Source: Candidatus Brocadiaceae bacterium (GTDB lineage: Bacteria; Planctomycetota; Brocadiia; Brocadiales; Brocadiaceae). From it: a DNA stretch of 6,180 nt. The stretch lies in NCBI GenBank assembly GCA_024653795.1, contig JANLHY010000295.1:1-6180 (forward strand), written 5' to 3'. Each line of letters begins with the position of its first letter. Position 1 is the first letter of the stretch. Positions 1 to 5,280 of the stretch are shown here, one piece after another. The notes beneath the pieces were generated by a model. That model was not told the DNA's origin. It was given only the letters and a program-made list of their open reading frames with translations, and made no database searches. The position numbers and the translations under genes were made by a program.

Positions 1-1088
1 ATGTCCAATTTTCTGTCCTTTACTTCTCTCAATAAATCATTGATTATCCAGTTAGAAAATGCCTTGGGACGATCCAGGATTTTCACGCATTCCTCAAAGA
101 AATCTGCAAGCACCTTTTCTTCTGTAAGGATACTGGCGTCATAATCCGAGAGTTTACATGCCTCAATAAACCTCTGTTTTCTTGCAAGTGGAAGTTCGGG
201 AATAGAATTTTTTACCTCAGACAGCCACTTTTCGTCAATTAAGACCGGCAAAAGGTCTGGCTCAGGGAAATACCGATAATCCTGTGACTCTTCCTTTGAA
301 CGCATATGCTGGCTCTTCTCGCCTACCTCATCCCATAATCTGGTTTCCCTGTCAATGATTTCTCCCCTGTTCAGCAATTCAGCCTGTCTGATTGCCTCGT
401 ATTCAATAGCCTTTATAACAGACTTCATCGAGTTAAGATTTTTTATTTCGACCCTGTTGCCGAGCTTGTCGGTCCCCTTTTTTCTCAGTGAAATACTCGC
501 CTCAAACCTGAGAGAACCTTCCTGCATTTTACAATCGGAAATTTCCGTGTATAAAAGTATTTTCCTCAAGGTTTGCATGTAACTTTCTACCTCGTCCACG
601 TTTCTCATATCAGGATAAGACACAATTTCAAGCAACGGAACACCAGCCCTGTTGAAGTCTACCAGGCTGTAATCAGCCCCTAATTCTTCAGGATGGATAA
701 GTTTGCCTGCCTCTTCTTCCAAATGAACATTATGGATACGAACCTTCTTCATTGTCCCATTCACACTCATGTTCATGTAGCCATCAACCCCCAGATTATA
801 ATAATTTTGGGAAATCTGGTAATTTTTAGGCAAATCGGGGTAATAATAGCTTTTTCTATCGAAATTCGTGAAGCGGTTAATCTCACAATCCAAAGCAACT
901 GCCGCCTTTAATGCATATTCAAATGCCTTTTTATTCATAACCGGTAAAACCCCTGGCATACCAAGGCAAATTGGACACACATGCGTATTAGGCTCGGCGC
1001 CAAATTTCGTACTGCATCCACAAAACAACTTGGTTATTGTGGCTAGTTCTGCATGGGTTTCCAAACCAATAACAACTTCATATTCCAT
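1..1088 (-). CDS. gatB: Asp-tRNA(Asn)/Glu-tRNA(Gln) amidotransferase subunit B, C-terminus cut by window edge
   Basis: GatB is the subunit of cytoplasmic GatCAB that activates mischarged Glu-tRNA(Gln) or Asp-tRNA(Asn) by ATP-dependent phosphorylation and receives ammonia from GatA. The frame is open from the ATG at 1088 to the window edge, giving 362 codons of a family usually near 480 residues. The missing part is the rest of the helical and C-terminal tail region that grips tRNA. Visible marks are the N-terminal GLETHAEL (E10, H12), a four-cysteine zinc site CGC...CPIC (C23, C25, C38, C41), RKSYYYPDLPKNYQIS near 78-93, HLEEEAGK (E124, E125), DFNRAGVPLLEI near 144-155, VEIKNLNS, and DYRYFPEPDLLP. 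The motif often written RCDAN reads RFEAS here (194-198), a conservative change. An AAGG-type ribosome binding site supports the start. The gene follows gatA by 97 bp plus its own leader, and that spacer holds an inverted repeat. Identification is near certain. Confidence 0.97.
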   Translation of the reverse strand, partial: MEYEVVIGLETHAELATITKLFCGCSTKFGAEPNTHVCPICLGMPGVLPVMNKKAFEYALKAAVALDCEINRFTNFDRKSYYYPDLPKNYQISQNYYNLGVDGYMNMSVNGTMKKVRIHNVHLEEEAGKLIHPEELGADYSLVDFNRAGVPLLEIVSYPDMRNVDEVESYMQTLRKILLYTEISDCKMQEGSLRFEASISLRKKGTDKLGNRVEIKNLNSMKSVIKAIEYEAIRQAELLNRGEIIDRETRLWDEVGEKSQHMRSKEESQDYRYFPEPDLLPVLIDEKWLSEVKNSIPELPLARKQRFIEACKLSDYDASILTEEKVLADFFEECVKILDRPKAFSNWIINDLLREVKDRKLD

Positions 1089-1096
1089 ATTAACAA

Positions 1097-1101
1097 CCTT
1101 C
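1097..1101 (-). promoter_or_regulatory. Ribosome binding site of gatB
   Basis: On the minus strand GAAGG lies 8 nt before the ATG at 1088. This is a reasonable Shine-Dalgarno match and it decides the gatB start, because the protein beginning there aligns with the usual N-terminus of the family (MEYEVVIGLE). Confidence 0.6.
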
Positions 1102-1115
1102 AGCAATTTCTTTTT

Positions 1116-1169
1116 GCCACCAAGACACCAAGTCAGAAAGTTTTATCTGAGGCTCTGTGTTTCTGTGGC
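1116..1169. repeat. Nested imperfect inverted repeat between gatA and gatB
   Basis: Two 17-nt outer arms, starting GCCAC on each strand, pair at 14 of 17 positions when G-U pairs are allowed. Inside them a perfect 5-bp stem (TCAGA/TCTGA) closes an 8-nt loop. The arms are built from CACAGA- and CACCAAG-like units, which resemble the dispersed palindromic elements found between genes in many environmental bacteria. That family link is from memory and not shown by this window, which contains only one copy. No U-run follows the hairpin on the minus strand (the next bases are AAAAAGAAATT), so it does not look like a standard terminator. It could instead be an mRNA processing or stability element between gatA and gatB. 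Confidence 0.6.
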
Positions 1170-1189
1170 CATTTATAATTTAATCACAC

Positions 1190-2701
1190 TTACACGGATG
1201 AACTTTTTAGTGGAGGCTTCTTCAAATGAAAATCAGTCTCTCGTTCAAAAGCATATGCAATTTGTAAGATTTTTTTCTCTTCAAAATGTTTTGCAAGGAT
1301 TTGCATTCCGATGGGCAACCCAGTTTTTGAAAATCCACAAGGAATGGAAATACCCGGAATGCCTGCAAGATTAGCTGGAATGGTATAGATATCGGAAAGA
1401 TACATTTCCAAAGGATTATTAGCACGCTCCCCGATTTTAAAGGCAGGAACAGGAGACGTTGGGCACATTACGCAATCAACCTTTTCAAATGCTGCGTCAA
1501 AATCGCTTTTAATTAAATTTCTTACTTTCGATGCCTTCAGATAGTATGCGTCATAATAGCCGGAACTCAGTGCATAATTTCCCAGCATGATACGGCGTTT
1601 GACTTCGTTACCAAACCCCTCTGAACGAGTGCGGCAGTACATATCAATTATTCCGCGCGATTCGCTCGTCCGATAGCCATATTTCACGCCGTCATATCTG
1701 GCTAAATTCGAGCTTGCTTCTGCGTTTGCTACAATATAATAAACAGCAACGGCATACTCAGTATGCGGTAAAGATATGTCGACAACTGTTGCGCCAAGTT
1801 TTTCATATAGCTTCAAGGCATCCTTTACTGCCTTACTGACCTCTGCATTCAAGCCGCCTGCAAAATATTCCTTCGGGATACCAATCCGTAAACCCTTAAC
1901 GCCTGAATCAATTCCCTGTAAATAATCCGGAACGGATACCTGTGCAGAAGTTGAGTCATAAGAATCATACCCGGCTATTACCTGCAACAGGAGCGCTGCG
2001 TCTTTTACGTCTTTCGTAAAAGTGCCTATCTGGTCTAAGGAAGACCCGAAGGCGATCAGTCCATATCGGGACACCATGCCGTACGTCGGTTTTATCCCCA
2101 CAACACCACAAAGGGCTGCTGGTTGTCTCACAGAACCACCCGTATCAGACCCAAGAGCCAGAAATGAGAAATCTGCGGCTACAGCAGCGGCTGAACCACC
2201 GCTAGATCCACCGGGAACACATTCATGATTCCATGGATTGCGTGTTATTTTATAACCAGAATTTTCTGTAGATGACCCCATTGCAAATTCGTCTAAATTC
2301 GTTTTGCCTATAATTATGGCATCTTCTTCTTTCAGACGTTTAACAACAAAGGCATCATAAGGGGGGGTGAAATTTTGAAGGATCTTTGAAGCACAGGTAG
2401 TGGTTAAATTTTTTGTGCAGATGTTATCTTTAACGGCGATCGGAATGCCTGCAAGCAATCCTACCTTCTGACGATTCTCAATCTTTTTGTCAATTTCTGA
2501 GGCTTTTTCTAAGGCTTCTTTTTCATTTATCGTTATGAATGCTTGAACGTTCGGTTCGATATCTTTTATCCATTTAAATAGCTTCCCGACAAGTTCGGTT
2601 GCTTGTATTTCTTTGGATAATATTTTTTCTTTTATTTGGAGTGCGGTAAGTCCTAAGAGTCTCAAAGATGCTTCTCTTATTATCTGAATATTTTTATTCA
2701 A
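1190..2701 (-). CDS. gatA: Asp-tRNA(Asn)/Glu-tRNA(Gln) amidotransferase subunit A (amidase)
   Basis: GatA is the glutaminase of GatCAB. It releases ammonia from glutamine, and the ammonia passes to GatB to convert Glu-tRNA(Gln) or Asp-tRNA(Asn). The 503-residue product is a full-length amidase-signature enzyme. The Ser-cisSer-Lys triad is present: K91 in PIAVKDN, S166 in VPGGSSGGSAAA, and S190 in GSDTGGSVRQPA. Their spacing (75 and 24) equals that known for Staphylococcus aureus GatA (K79, S154, S178). Other family blocks are GKTNLDEFAMGSSTENS (132-148), GIKPTYGMVSRYGLIAFGSSLDQIG, and PTSPVPAFKIGE near the C-terminus. The first possible start is a TTG at 2701, overlapping the end of gatC by 8 nt with no clear ribosome binding site. 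A second TTG at 2665 (residue 13) follows AGAGAAG and matches the S. aureus N-terminus better, so the true start is uncertain. Identity is certain. Confidence 0.98.
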   Translation of the reverse strand: MNKNIQIIREASLRLLGLTALQIKEKILSKEIQATELVGKLFKWIKDIEPNVQAFITINEKEALEKASEIDKKIENRQKVGLLAGIPIAVKDNICTKNLTTTCASKILQNFTPPYDAFVVKRLKEEDAIIIGKTNLDEFAMGSSTENSGYKITRNPWNHECVPGGSSGGSAAAVAADFSFLALGSDTGGSVRQPAALCGVVGIKPTYGMVSRYGLIAFGSSLDQIGTFTKDVKDAALLLQVIAGYDSYDSTSAQVSVPDYLQGIDSGVKGLRIGIPKEYFAGGLNAEVSKAVKDALKLYEKLGATVVDISLPHTEYAVAVYYIVANAEASSNLARYDGVKYGYRTSESRGIIDMYCRTRSEGFGNEVKRRIMLGNYALSSGYYDAYYLKASKVRNLIKSDFDAAFEKVDCVMCPTSPVPAFKIGERANNPLEMYLSDIYTIPANLAGIPGISIPCGFSKTGLPIGMQILAKHFEEKKILQIAYAFERETDFHLKKPPLKSSSV

Positions 2702-2981
2702 TTACTTTTGGTACTTTAAAAAAAACACCCATTGCGGAAGGAGCATTGTTTAGGGCGTCTTCTCTTGAAATTGACGGTTCCAATTTATCCTCTCTAAATA
2801 CATTGGTTGTATTTATGGAGTATGCCATTGGTTTGATATCTTCAGTATTTAATTTGCTCAGTTTTTCTATATAGGACAATATATCACTGAGCTGGTGAAT
2901 AAACACTTCTTTTTCCTGATCGGAAAGTTCGATCCGGGAAAGATTTGCAATGTATTCAATAGTCTTTTTATCAATTTTCAT
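2694..2981 (-). CDS. gatC: Asp-tRNA(Asn)/Glu-tRNA(Gln) amidotransferase subunit C
   Basis: GatC is the small subunit that wraps around GatA and GatB and stabilises the amidotransferase. From the ATG at 2981 it encodes 95 residues, the usual size for the family. It begins with the typical helix KIDKKTIEYIANLSRIELSD, followed by a helix near 24-44 (VFIHQLSDILSYIEKL) and the C-terminal part with LREDxxxxS-like FREDKLEPSISREDALNNAP and GVFFKVPKVIE. The frame stays open upstream to an ATG at 3071, but those extra 30 residues come from the end of the insertion sequence and are not GatC-like, so I reject that start. No Shine-Dalgarno site is visible before 2981, and the insertion sequence ends only about 10 bp upstream. 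The original leader or promoter may therefore have been displaced. The gene is followed immediately by gatA. Confidence 0.95.
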   Translation of the reverse strand: MKIDKKTIEYIANLSRIELSDQEKEVFIHQLSDILSYIEKLSKLNTEDIKPMAYSINTTNVFREDKLEPSISREDALNNAPSAMGVFFKVPKVIE

Positions 2982-2991
2982 AGAAAGATTG

Positions 2992-3029
2992 CAGAGTAAG
3001 GCGGCGGCAATAAATAAAGGTATCAACTC
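2992..3029. repeat. Terminal inverted repeat at the gatC-side end of the IS
   Basis: The plus strand reads CAGAGTAAGG, then an AATAAATAAAGG core, then ends ATCAACTC. It matches the reverse complement of 4265-4302 at 33 of 38 positions. The transposase stop codon (TGA, 3028-3030) falls at the inner edge of this repeat, so coding sequence and repeat just overlap. Confidence 0.85.
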
Positions 3030-3687
3030 AATGTGTCGAATTGGGTCGAATGATGTAATTCCAATCGCCATGAAACTTGTTGCGCTCTAAGTTTACGCTC
3101 TCCATTTCCTCGTCCGAAACTTTCCGTCCAGTTGGGTATTTTCGACGATCTAAGCGACAGGTCACTTTCAAGCCCTTCGCCGTGGTCGTTCTTGAGATCA
3201 AGTTCACGATCGTTTCATAATCCCGCAACGGCTCCCCTCTCCAATTCGATGAGATGAATGAAAACATCCGATGTTCAATCTTGTTCCATTTGCTGGTGCC
3301 CGGAGGAAAATGACATACCGAAAGTGAAATCCCAGTTTCATCAGAAAGCTTTTGTAATTCCAATTTCCATAATCGCAGTCGTGAACCATTGCTCCCCCCG
3401 CCGTCGGCCGTGATGACAATATTCCTGGCTTTTGGGTACAAGCGCCGACCTTCAAAACGCCACCAGCCAAGAATGGATGCCACTGCAAACGCACCCGTGT
3501 CATGGTCAGTGCCTACATTCACGAAGCCCTTGTTACGACCCAAGTCATAAATACCATATGGATAGGCGCGAGGCACTGCAGGATTCGGGAAATCGTGCCC
3601 GTTCACAGGGGTGGGATTTCTTACGGGACGCCATTGTTGACCGCCATTTTCGTAGTTGCCGATGAGTTCTTTTTTCTTGGTGTCCAC
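3028..3687 (-). CDS. C-terminal (catalytic) fragment of the ISAzo13-like transposase
   Basis: This 219-residue frame begins with a GTG directly after the TAA and carries the whole RNase H-like catalytic core: D2 in VDTKKKEL, D95 in ITADGGGSNGSR and E138 in PPGTSKWNKIEHRMF. The C-terminal tail includes GLKVTCRLDRRKYPTGRKVSDEE, typical of the family. Gene callers are likely to list it as a separate gene, but the start is probably artificial: no Shine-Dalgarno sequence precedes the GTG, and the frame simply continues the upstream fragment. It is best read as the second half of one broken transposase gene. Confidence 0.7.
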   Translation of the reverse strand: MDTKKKELIGNYENGGQQWRPVRNPTPVNGHDFPNPAVPRAYPYGIYDLGRNKGFVNVGTDHDTGAFAVASILGWWRFEGRRLYPKARNIVITADGGGSNGSRLRLWKLELQKLSDETGISLSVCHFPPGTSKWNKIEHRMFSFISSNWRGEPLRDYETIVNLISRTTTAKGLKVTCRLDRRKYPTGRKVSDEEMESVNLERNKFHGDWNYIIRPNSTH

Positions 3688-4236
3688 TTAAATAACTGGT
3701 GTACCCGCGGCCAAAGCCTTCTTTACCTGAGCGTTGATATAACGGAACTGCGCGTCTCGATCAGGATGGTCTTCGCCTTCCTCGGTCTTACGGTTGCTTT
3801 GTAGGCTGTAGTTCTGCTCGTGCAATAGTTGGGCGACCTTCACATAGCTAATCGGATGTTGTTGCCTTGTCAGTTGCGCAGCCAGTGCCCGCGTGCTTTT
3901 ACATATCCAGCGCAAGGGGGATTCAGGATCGCCCCGCGTTTCGGGTTCGATCAAGCGGTTCAATGCATCCAGAAGCTGGGGATCATTCGCTGTAATCTTC
4001 TTTCTCCCAGCACCAACACGACGGATATGTCTCTCCGAAGGACAATAACCGTTCTTGATATCTTGAATACCACGGGCAATAGCCTTGCGTGACAATCCAC
4101 TGGCTCTGCTAACGGTTGAAATTCCACCATAGCCAAAGGTCATCGCTTCGTTGGCCGCCACAATGCGTCGGGTACGTTCATCCAGAAGAGGCCAGACGGT
4201 TGCAAATTTCTGCTGTAGCGGAGCAATGAATTTCAT
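3688..4236 (-). CDS. N-terminal (DNA-binding) fragment of the ISAzo13-like transposase
   Basis: This is a 182-residue frame starting at ATG 4236; an in-frame TGA just upstream excludes a longer start. A helix-turn-helix segment near 36-60 (FGYGGISTVSRASGLSRKAIARGIQDI) is expected to bind the inverted repeats. GRKKITANDPQLLDALNRLIEPETRGDPESPLRW (78-110) and the segment ISYVKVAQLLHEQNYSLQSNRKTEEG (129-154) are characteristic of ISAzo13 and related transposases. It ends ...AAGTPVI just before the catalytic domain. If expressed alone it could bind the IS ends without cutting and so act as an inhibitor; that is inference. Confidence 0.7.
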   Translation of the reverse strand: MKFIAPLQQKFATVWPLLDERTRRIVAANEAMTFGYGGISTVSRASGLSRKAIARGIQDIKNGYCPSERHIRRVGAGRKKITANDPQLLDALNRLIEPETRGDPESPLRWICKSTRALAAQLTRQQHPISYVKVAQLLHEQNYSLQSNRKTEEGEDHPDRDAQFRYINAQVKKALAAGTPVI

Positions 4237-4264
4237 ACCATGACATCATATCCAATACTTCTCC

Positions 4265-4302
4265 GAGTTGCTACCTTTATTTATTAACGCAGCCTTACTT
4301 TG
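4265..4302. repeat. Terminal inverted repeat at the rpmB-side end of the IS
   Basis: Read on the minus strand it begins CAAAGTAAGG, has the AATAAATAAAGG core and ends AGCAACTC. It pairs with 2992-3029 with five mismatches. It stops 3 bp short of the rpmB stop codon, so rpmB remains whole. Confidence 0.85.
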
Positions 4303-4305
4303 TTT

Positions 4306-4539
4306 CTATGATGGCGACTTTACTACTTTACCGGCGCTAATACAGCGAGTACAGACCTTGATTCTCTTTGCTGAGCCGTTAATCTTAGCCCTCACCATCT
4401 GCAAATTCGGCCTAAACGTTCTTTTTGTTTTGCCGGTAATTTTCCTTCCTACACCACCCTTCCACTTAGCTAACCCTCTCCGTTCTATCTGATTTCCAAC
4501 CTGAGTTTTTTTCCCACATAATTCACATACGCGTGACAT
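4306..4539 (-). CDS. rpmB: 50S ribosomal protein L28, zinc-ribbon (C+) form
   Basis: L28 (bL28) is a component of the large ribosomal subunit. The 77-residue product is full length for the family. It begins MSRVCELCGKK, continues with GNQIERRGLAKWKGGVGRK and the conserved KRTFRPNLQMVRAKINGSAKRIKVCTRC, and ends AGKVVKSPS. The four cysteines C5, C8, C63 and C66 form two CxxC pairs, so this is the zinc-binding type. In several bacteria the zinc-free paralogue is repressed by the Fur-family regulator Zur. A GGGGG motif upstream supports the start. It lies 27 bp after the fur-like gene, so the two are probably co-transcribed. The insertion sequence begins right after its stop. Confidence 0.96.
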   Translation of the reverse strand: MSRVCELCGKKTQVGNQIERRGLAKWKGGVGRKITGKTKRTFRPNLQMVRAKINGSAKRIKVCTRCISAGKVVKSPS

Positions 4540-4546
4540 AATTATA

Positions 4547-4551
4547 CCCCC
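4547..4551 (-). promoter_or_regulatory. Ribosome binding site of rpmB
   Basis: On the minus strand GGGGG, within GACGGGGGTATAATT, ends 7 nt before the ATG at 4539. It is G-rich and fits the anti-Shine-Dalgarno only in part, but it is the best candidate in the short spacer. Confidence 0.45.
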
Positions 4552-4566
4552 GTCTCAATAATATTT

Positions 4567-5016
4567 TTATCCCACTGCTTTATCGTTCTTTTCCCAGCAA
4601 TCTTCACATAAACCCTGGATTTGCAAACGATGAGAATCTGCCGTAAATTTATTCTTTCTACAAACTTCGTCCTGAAGCTTTTCTATCCTGTGTTCTGTAA
4701 ATTCAATTATCTTTCCACAATTATTGCAAACCAAATGGTCATGGTGTTCGTGTCCGTACACATGTTCATAGTGTGCATGTCTTTCACCAAAAATAACTTC
4801 TCTTAATAAGCCACTTTTCACAAGCAAGGCCAAGGTACGATAAATCGTAGCCTTTGAAATTTTCATGTCGTTTAGTCTGAGATCGACCAATAATTCGTCT
4901 GCCTCAAAATGTTTGTGGTTTTCAAACACACGATTCAGTATCGCCTGTCTTTCAGACGTAAACTTTAATTTTTTCGATGTTAGATATTCTTTAAAAATAT
5001 CGTCTTTTGAAAGCAT
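4567..5016 (-). CDS. Fur-family metal-dependent transcriptional regulator (Fur or Zur-like)
   Basis: This is a 149-residue cytoplasmic DNA-binding repressor of the ferric uptake regulator superfamily and is full length. The N-terminal winged helix shows LKFTSERQAILNRVFENHKHFEADELL (18-43) and the recognition helix ISKATIYRTLALLVKSGLL (53-71). The C-terminal dimerisation domain carries the metal sites: HVYGHEHHDHLVCNNCGKIIEF (85-106), with H91, H92 and H94, and C97/C100, which pair with C137/C140 (GLCEDC) to form the structural zinc site. HRLQIQGLCEDC (129-140) is typical of Fur proper, yet its neighbour is a zinc-ribbon L28, so a zinc sensor cannot be excluded. The exact metal cannot be read from sequence, so no symbol is given. 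The ATG at 5016 is the only sensible start; its ribosome binding site is weak. The gene follows the rRNA terminator and probably starts a new transcript with rpmB. Confidence 0.94.
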   Translation of the reverse strand: MLSKDDIFKEYLTSKKLKFTSERQAILNRVFENHKHFEADELLVDLRLNDMKISKATIYRTLALLVKSGLLREVIFGERHAHYEHVYGHEHHDHLVCNNCGKIIEFTEHRIEKLQDEVCRKNKFTADSHRLQIQGLCEDCWEKNDKAVG

Positions 5017-5026
5017 ACCAGCATCT

Positions 5027-5038
5027 TAAATATATTTA
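5027..5038. promoter_or_regulatory. AT-rich palindrome, possible operator for the fur-like gene
   Basis: TAAATATATTTA is a perfect 12-bp palindrome placed just before the gene and overlapping the expected transcription start of the candidate -10 box. Fur-type operators are AT-rich inverted repeats, so autoregulation is possible. The match to the canonical Fur box is poor, so this is only a candidate. Confidence 0.3.
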
Positions 5039-5039
5039 G

Positions 5040-5045
5040 AGTATA
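5040..5045 (-). promoter_or_regulatory. Candidate -10 promoter element for fur-rpmB
   Basis: On the minus strand TATACT matches the sigma-70 -10 consensus at five of six positions. It lies downstream of the rRNA terminator and about 24 bp before the fur-like start codon, giving a short leader. No convincing -35 hexamer is seen at 16-18 bp, only A/T-rich sequence. Confidence 0.4.
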
Positions 5046-5065
5046 AAAAATTTGCTTAATTAAAT

Positions 5066-5095
5066 AAAAAACCCATCTCGAAAATTCGAGACGGG
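5066..5095 (-). terminator. Intrinsic terminator of the rRNA operon
   Basis: A stem of about 10-11 bp (CCCGTCTCGAA pairing with TTCGAGATGGG, one G-U pair) at 5072-5095 is followed by six U on the minus strand. It lies about 14 bp after the 5S gene and so ends the rRNA transcript. T residues also follow it on the plus strand, so it could act in both directions. Confidence 0.9.
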
Positions 5096-5108
5096 TTTTT
5101 ATAATAAT

Positions 5109-5218
5109 TCCCGGCAGTAACCTACTCTCCCAGCTTTCACCAGTACCATCGGCGTAAGAACCTTAACTACCGTGTTCGGTATGGGAACGGGTGTATCATT
5201 CTTACTATGCCCACCGGA
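5109..5218 (-). rRNA. rrf: 5S ribosomal RNA
   Basis: The minus strand reads CCGGTGGGCATAGTAAGA, then the nearly universal CACCCGTTCCCATACCGAAC, GAAGTTAAG-like GTAGTTAAGGTTC, and GGGAGAGTAGGTTACTGCCGG at the 3' end. The ends pair as CCGGUGG with CUGCCGG. Length is about 110 nt; each end may be off by a few bases. It lies about 62 bp after 23S and before a strong terminator, the usual last gene of a 16S-23S-5S operon. Confidence 0.95.
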
Positions 5219-5280
5219 AAAAATAATGATCATGAATGACTTAACGGTAACAATTGACACTCTGCACGAGTAAAAATAAA

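Larger units (their letters stand above)
3028..4236 (-). pseudogene. ISAzo13-family DDE transposase, interrupted by one in-frame TAA
   Basis: Read as one frame from the ATG at 4236 to the TGA at 3028, this is a complete transposase of about 401 amino acids plus one internal stop (TAA at 3690-3688, codon 183). The stop falls in PVI-stop-VDTKKKEL. From memory, relatives carry PVISVDTKKKEL at this place, so a serine TCA changed to TAA by one base would explain it. The frame is not shifted: both halves are in register. The DDE catalytic triad is intact: D185 (VDTKK), D278 (TADGGGSNG) and E321 (NKIEHR), all after the stop. The N-terminal helix-turn-helix at about residues 36-60 is also intact. Normal termination would give a 182-residue DNA-binding fragment without a catalytic centre. 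A restart at GTG 3687 or readthrough could give catalytic protein, but nothing here proves either. Confidence 0.82.
2992..4302 (-). mobile_element. ISAzo13-like insertion sequence between rpmB and gatC
   Basis: The element is bounded by 38-bp imperfect terminal inverted repeats (33 of 38 matching) and contains one transposase reading frame of about 402 codons on the minus strand. That gives a length of about 1.3 kb. The family is assigned from the transposase: an N-terminal helix-turn-helix with GISTVSRASGLSRKAI, then VDTKKKEL, ITADGGGSNGSR and PPGTSKWNKIEHR. The exact ends are uncertain by about 3 bp because the outermost repeat bases are ambiguous, and no clear target-site duplication can be read whichever end is chosen. 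The interior looks richer in G+C than the neighbouring genes, which suggests recent arrival. It lies 3 bp beyond the rpmB stop and about 10 bp before gatC, in the same orientation as both. The transposase is interrupted by a TAA codon. Confidence 0.88.

Noticed and set aside
355..1374. Plus-strand open frames at 355-582, 693-911 and 868-1374
   Set aside because: They are antisense to gatB, gatA and the spacer between them, have no family resemblance, and the minus-strand frames encode conserved enzymes.
2022..2228. Plus-strand frame opposite the GatA catalytic region
   Set aside because: It is the shadow of the glycine/serine-rich amidase signature and has no independent support.
3204..4092. 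Frames at 3204-3503 (minus) and 3432-3665, 3502-3804, 3829-4092 (plus)
   Set aside because: They overlap the transposase in other frames; the transposase frame carries the family motifs and these do not.
4268..4806. Plus-strand frames at 4268-4492 and 4621-4806
   Set aside because: They are antisense to rpmB and the fur-like gene. The first begins in the inverted repeat, which explains its hydrophobic start.
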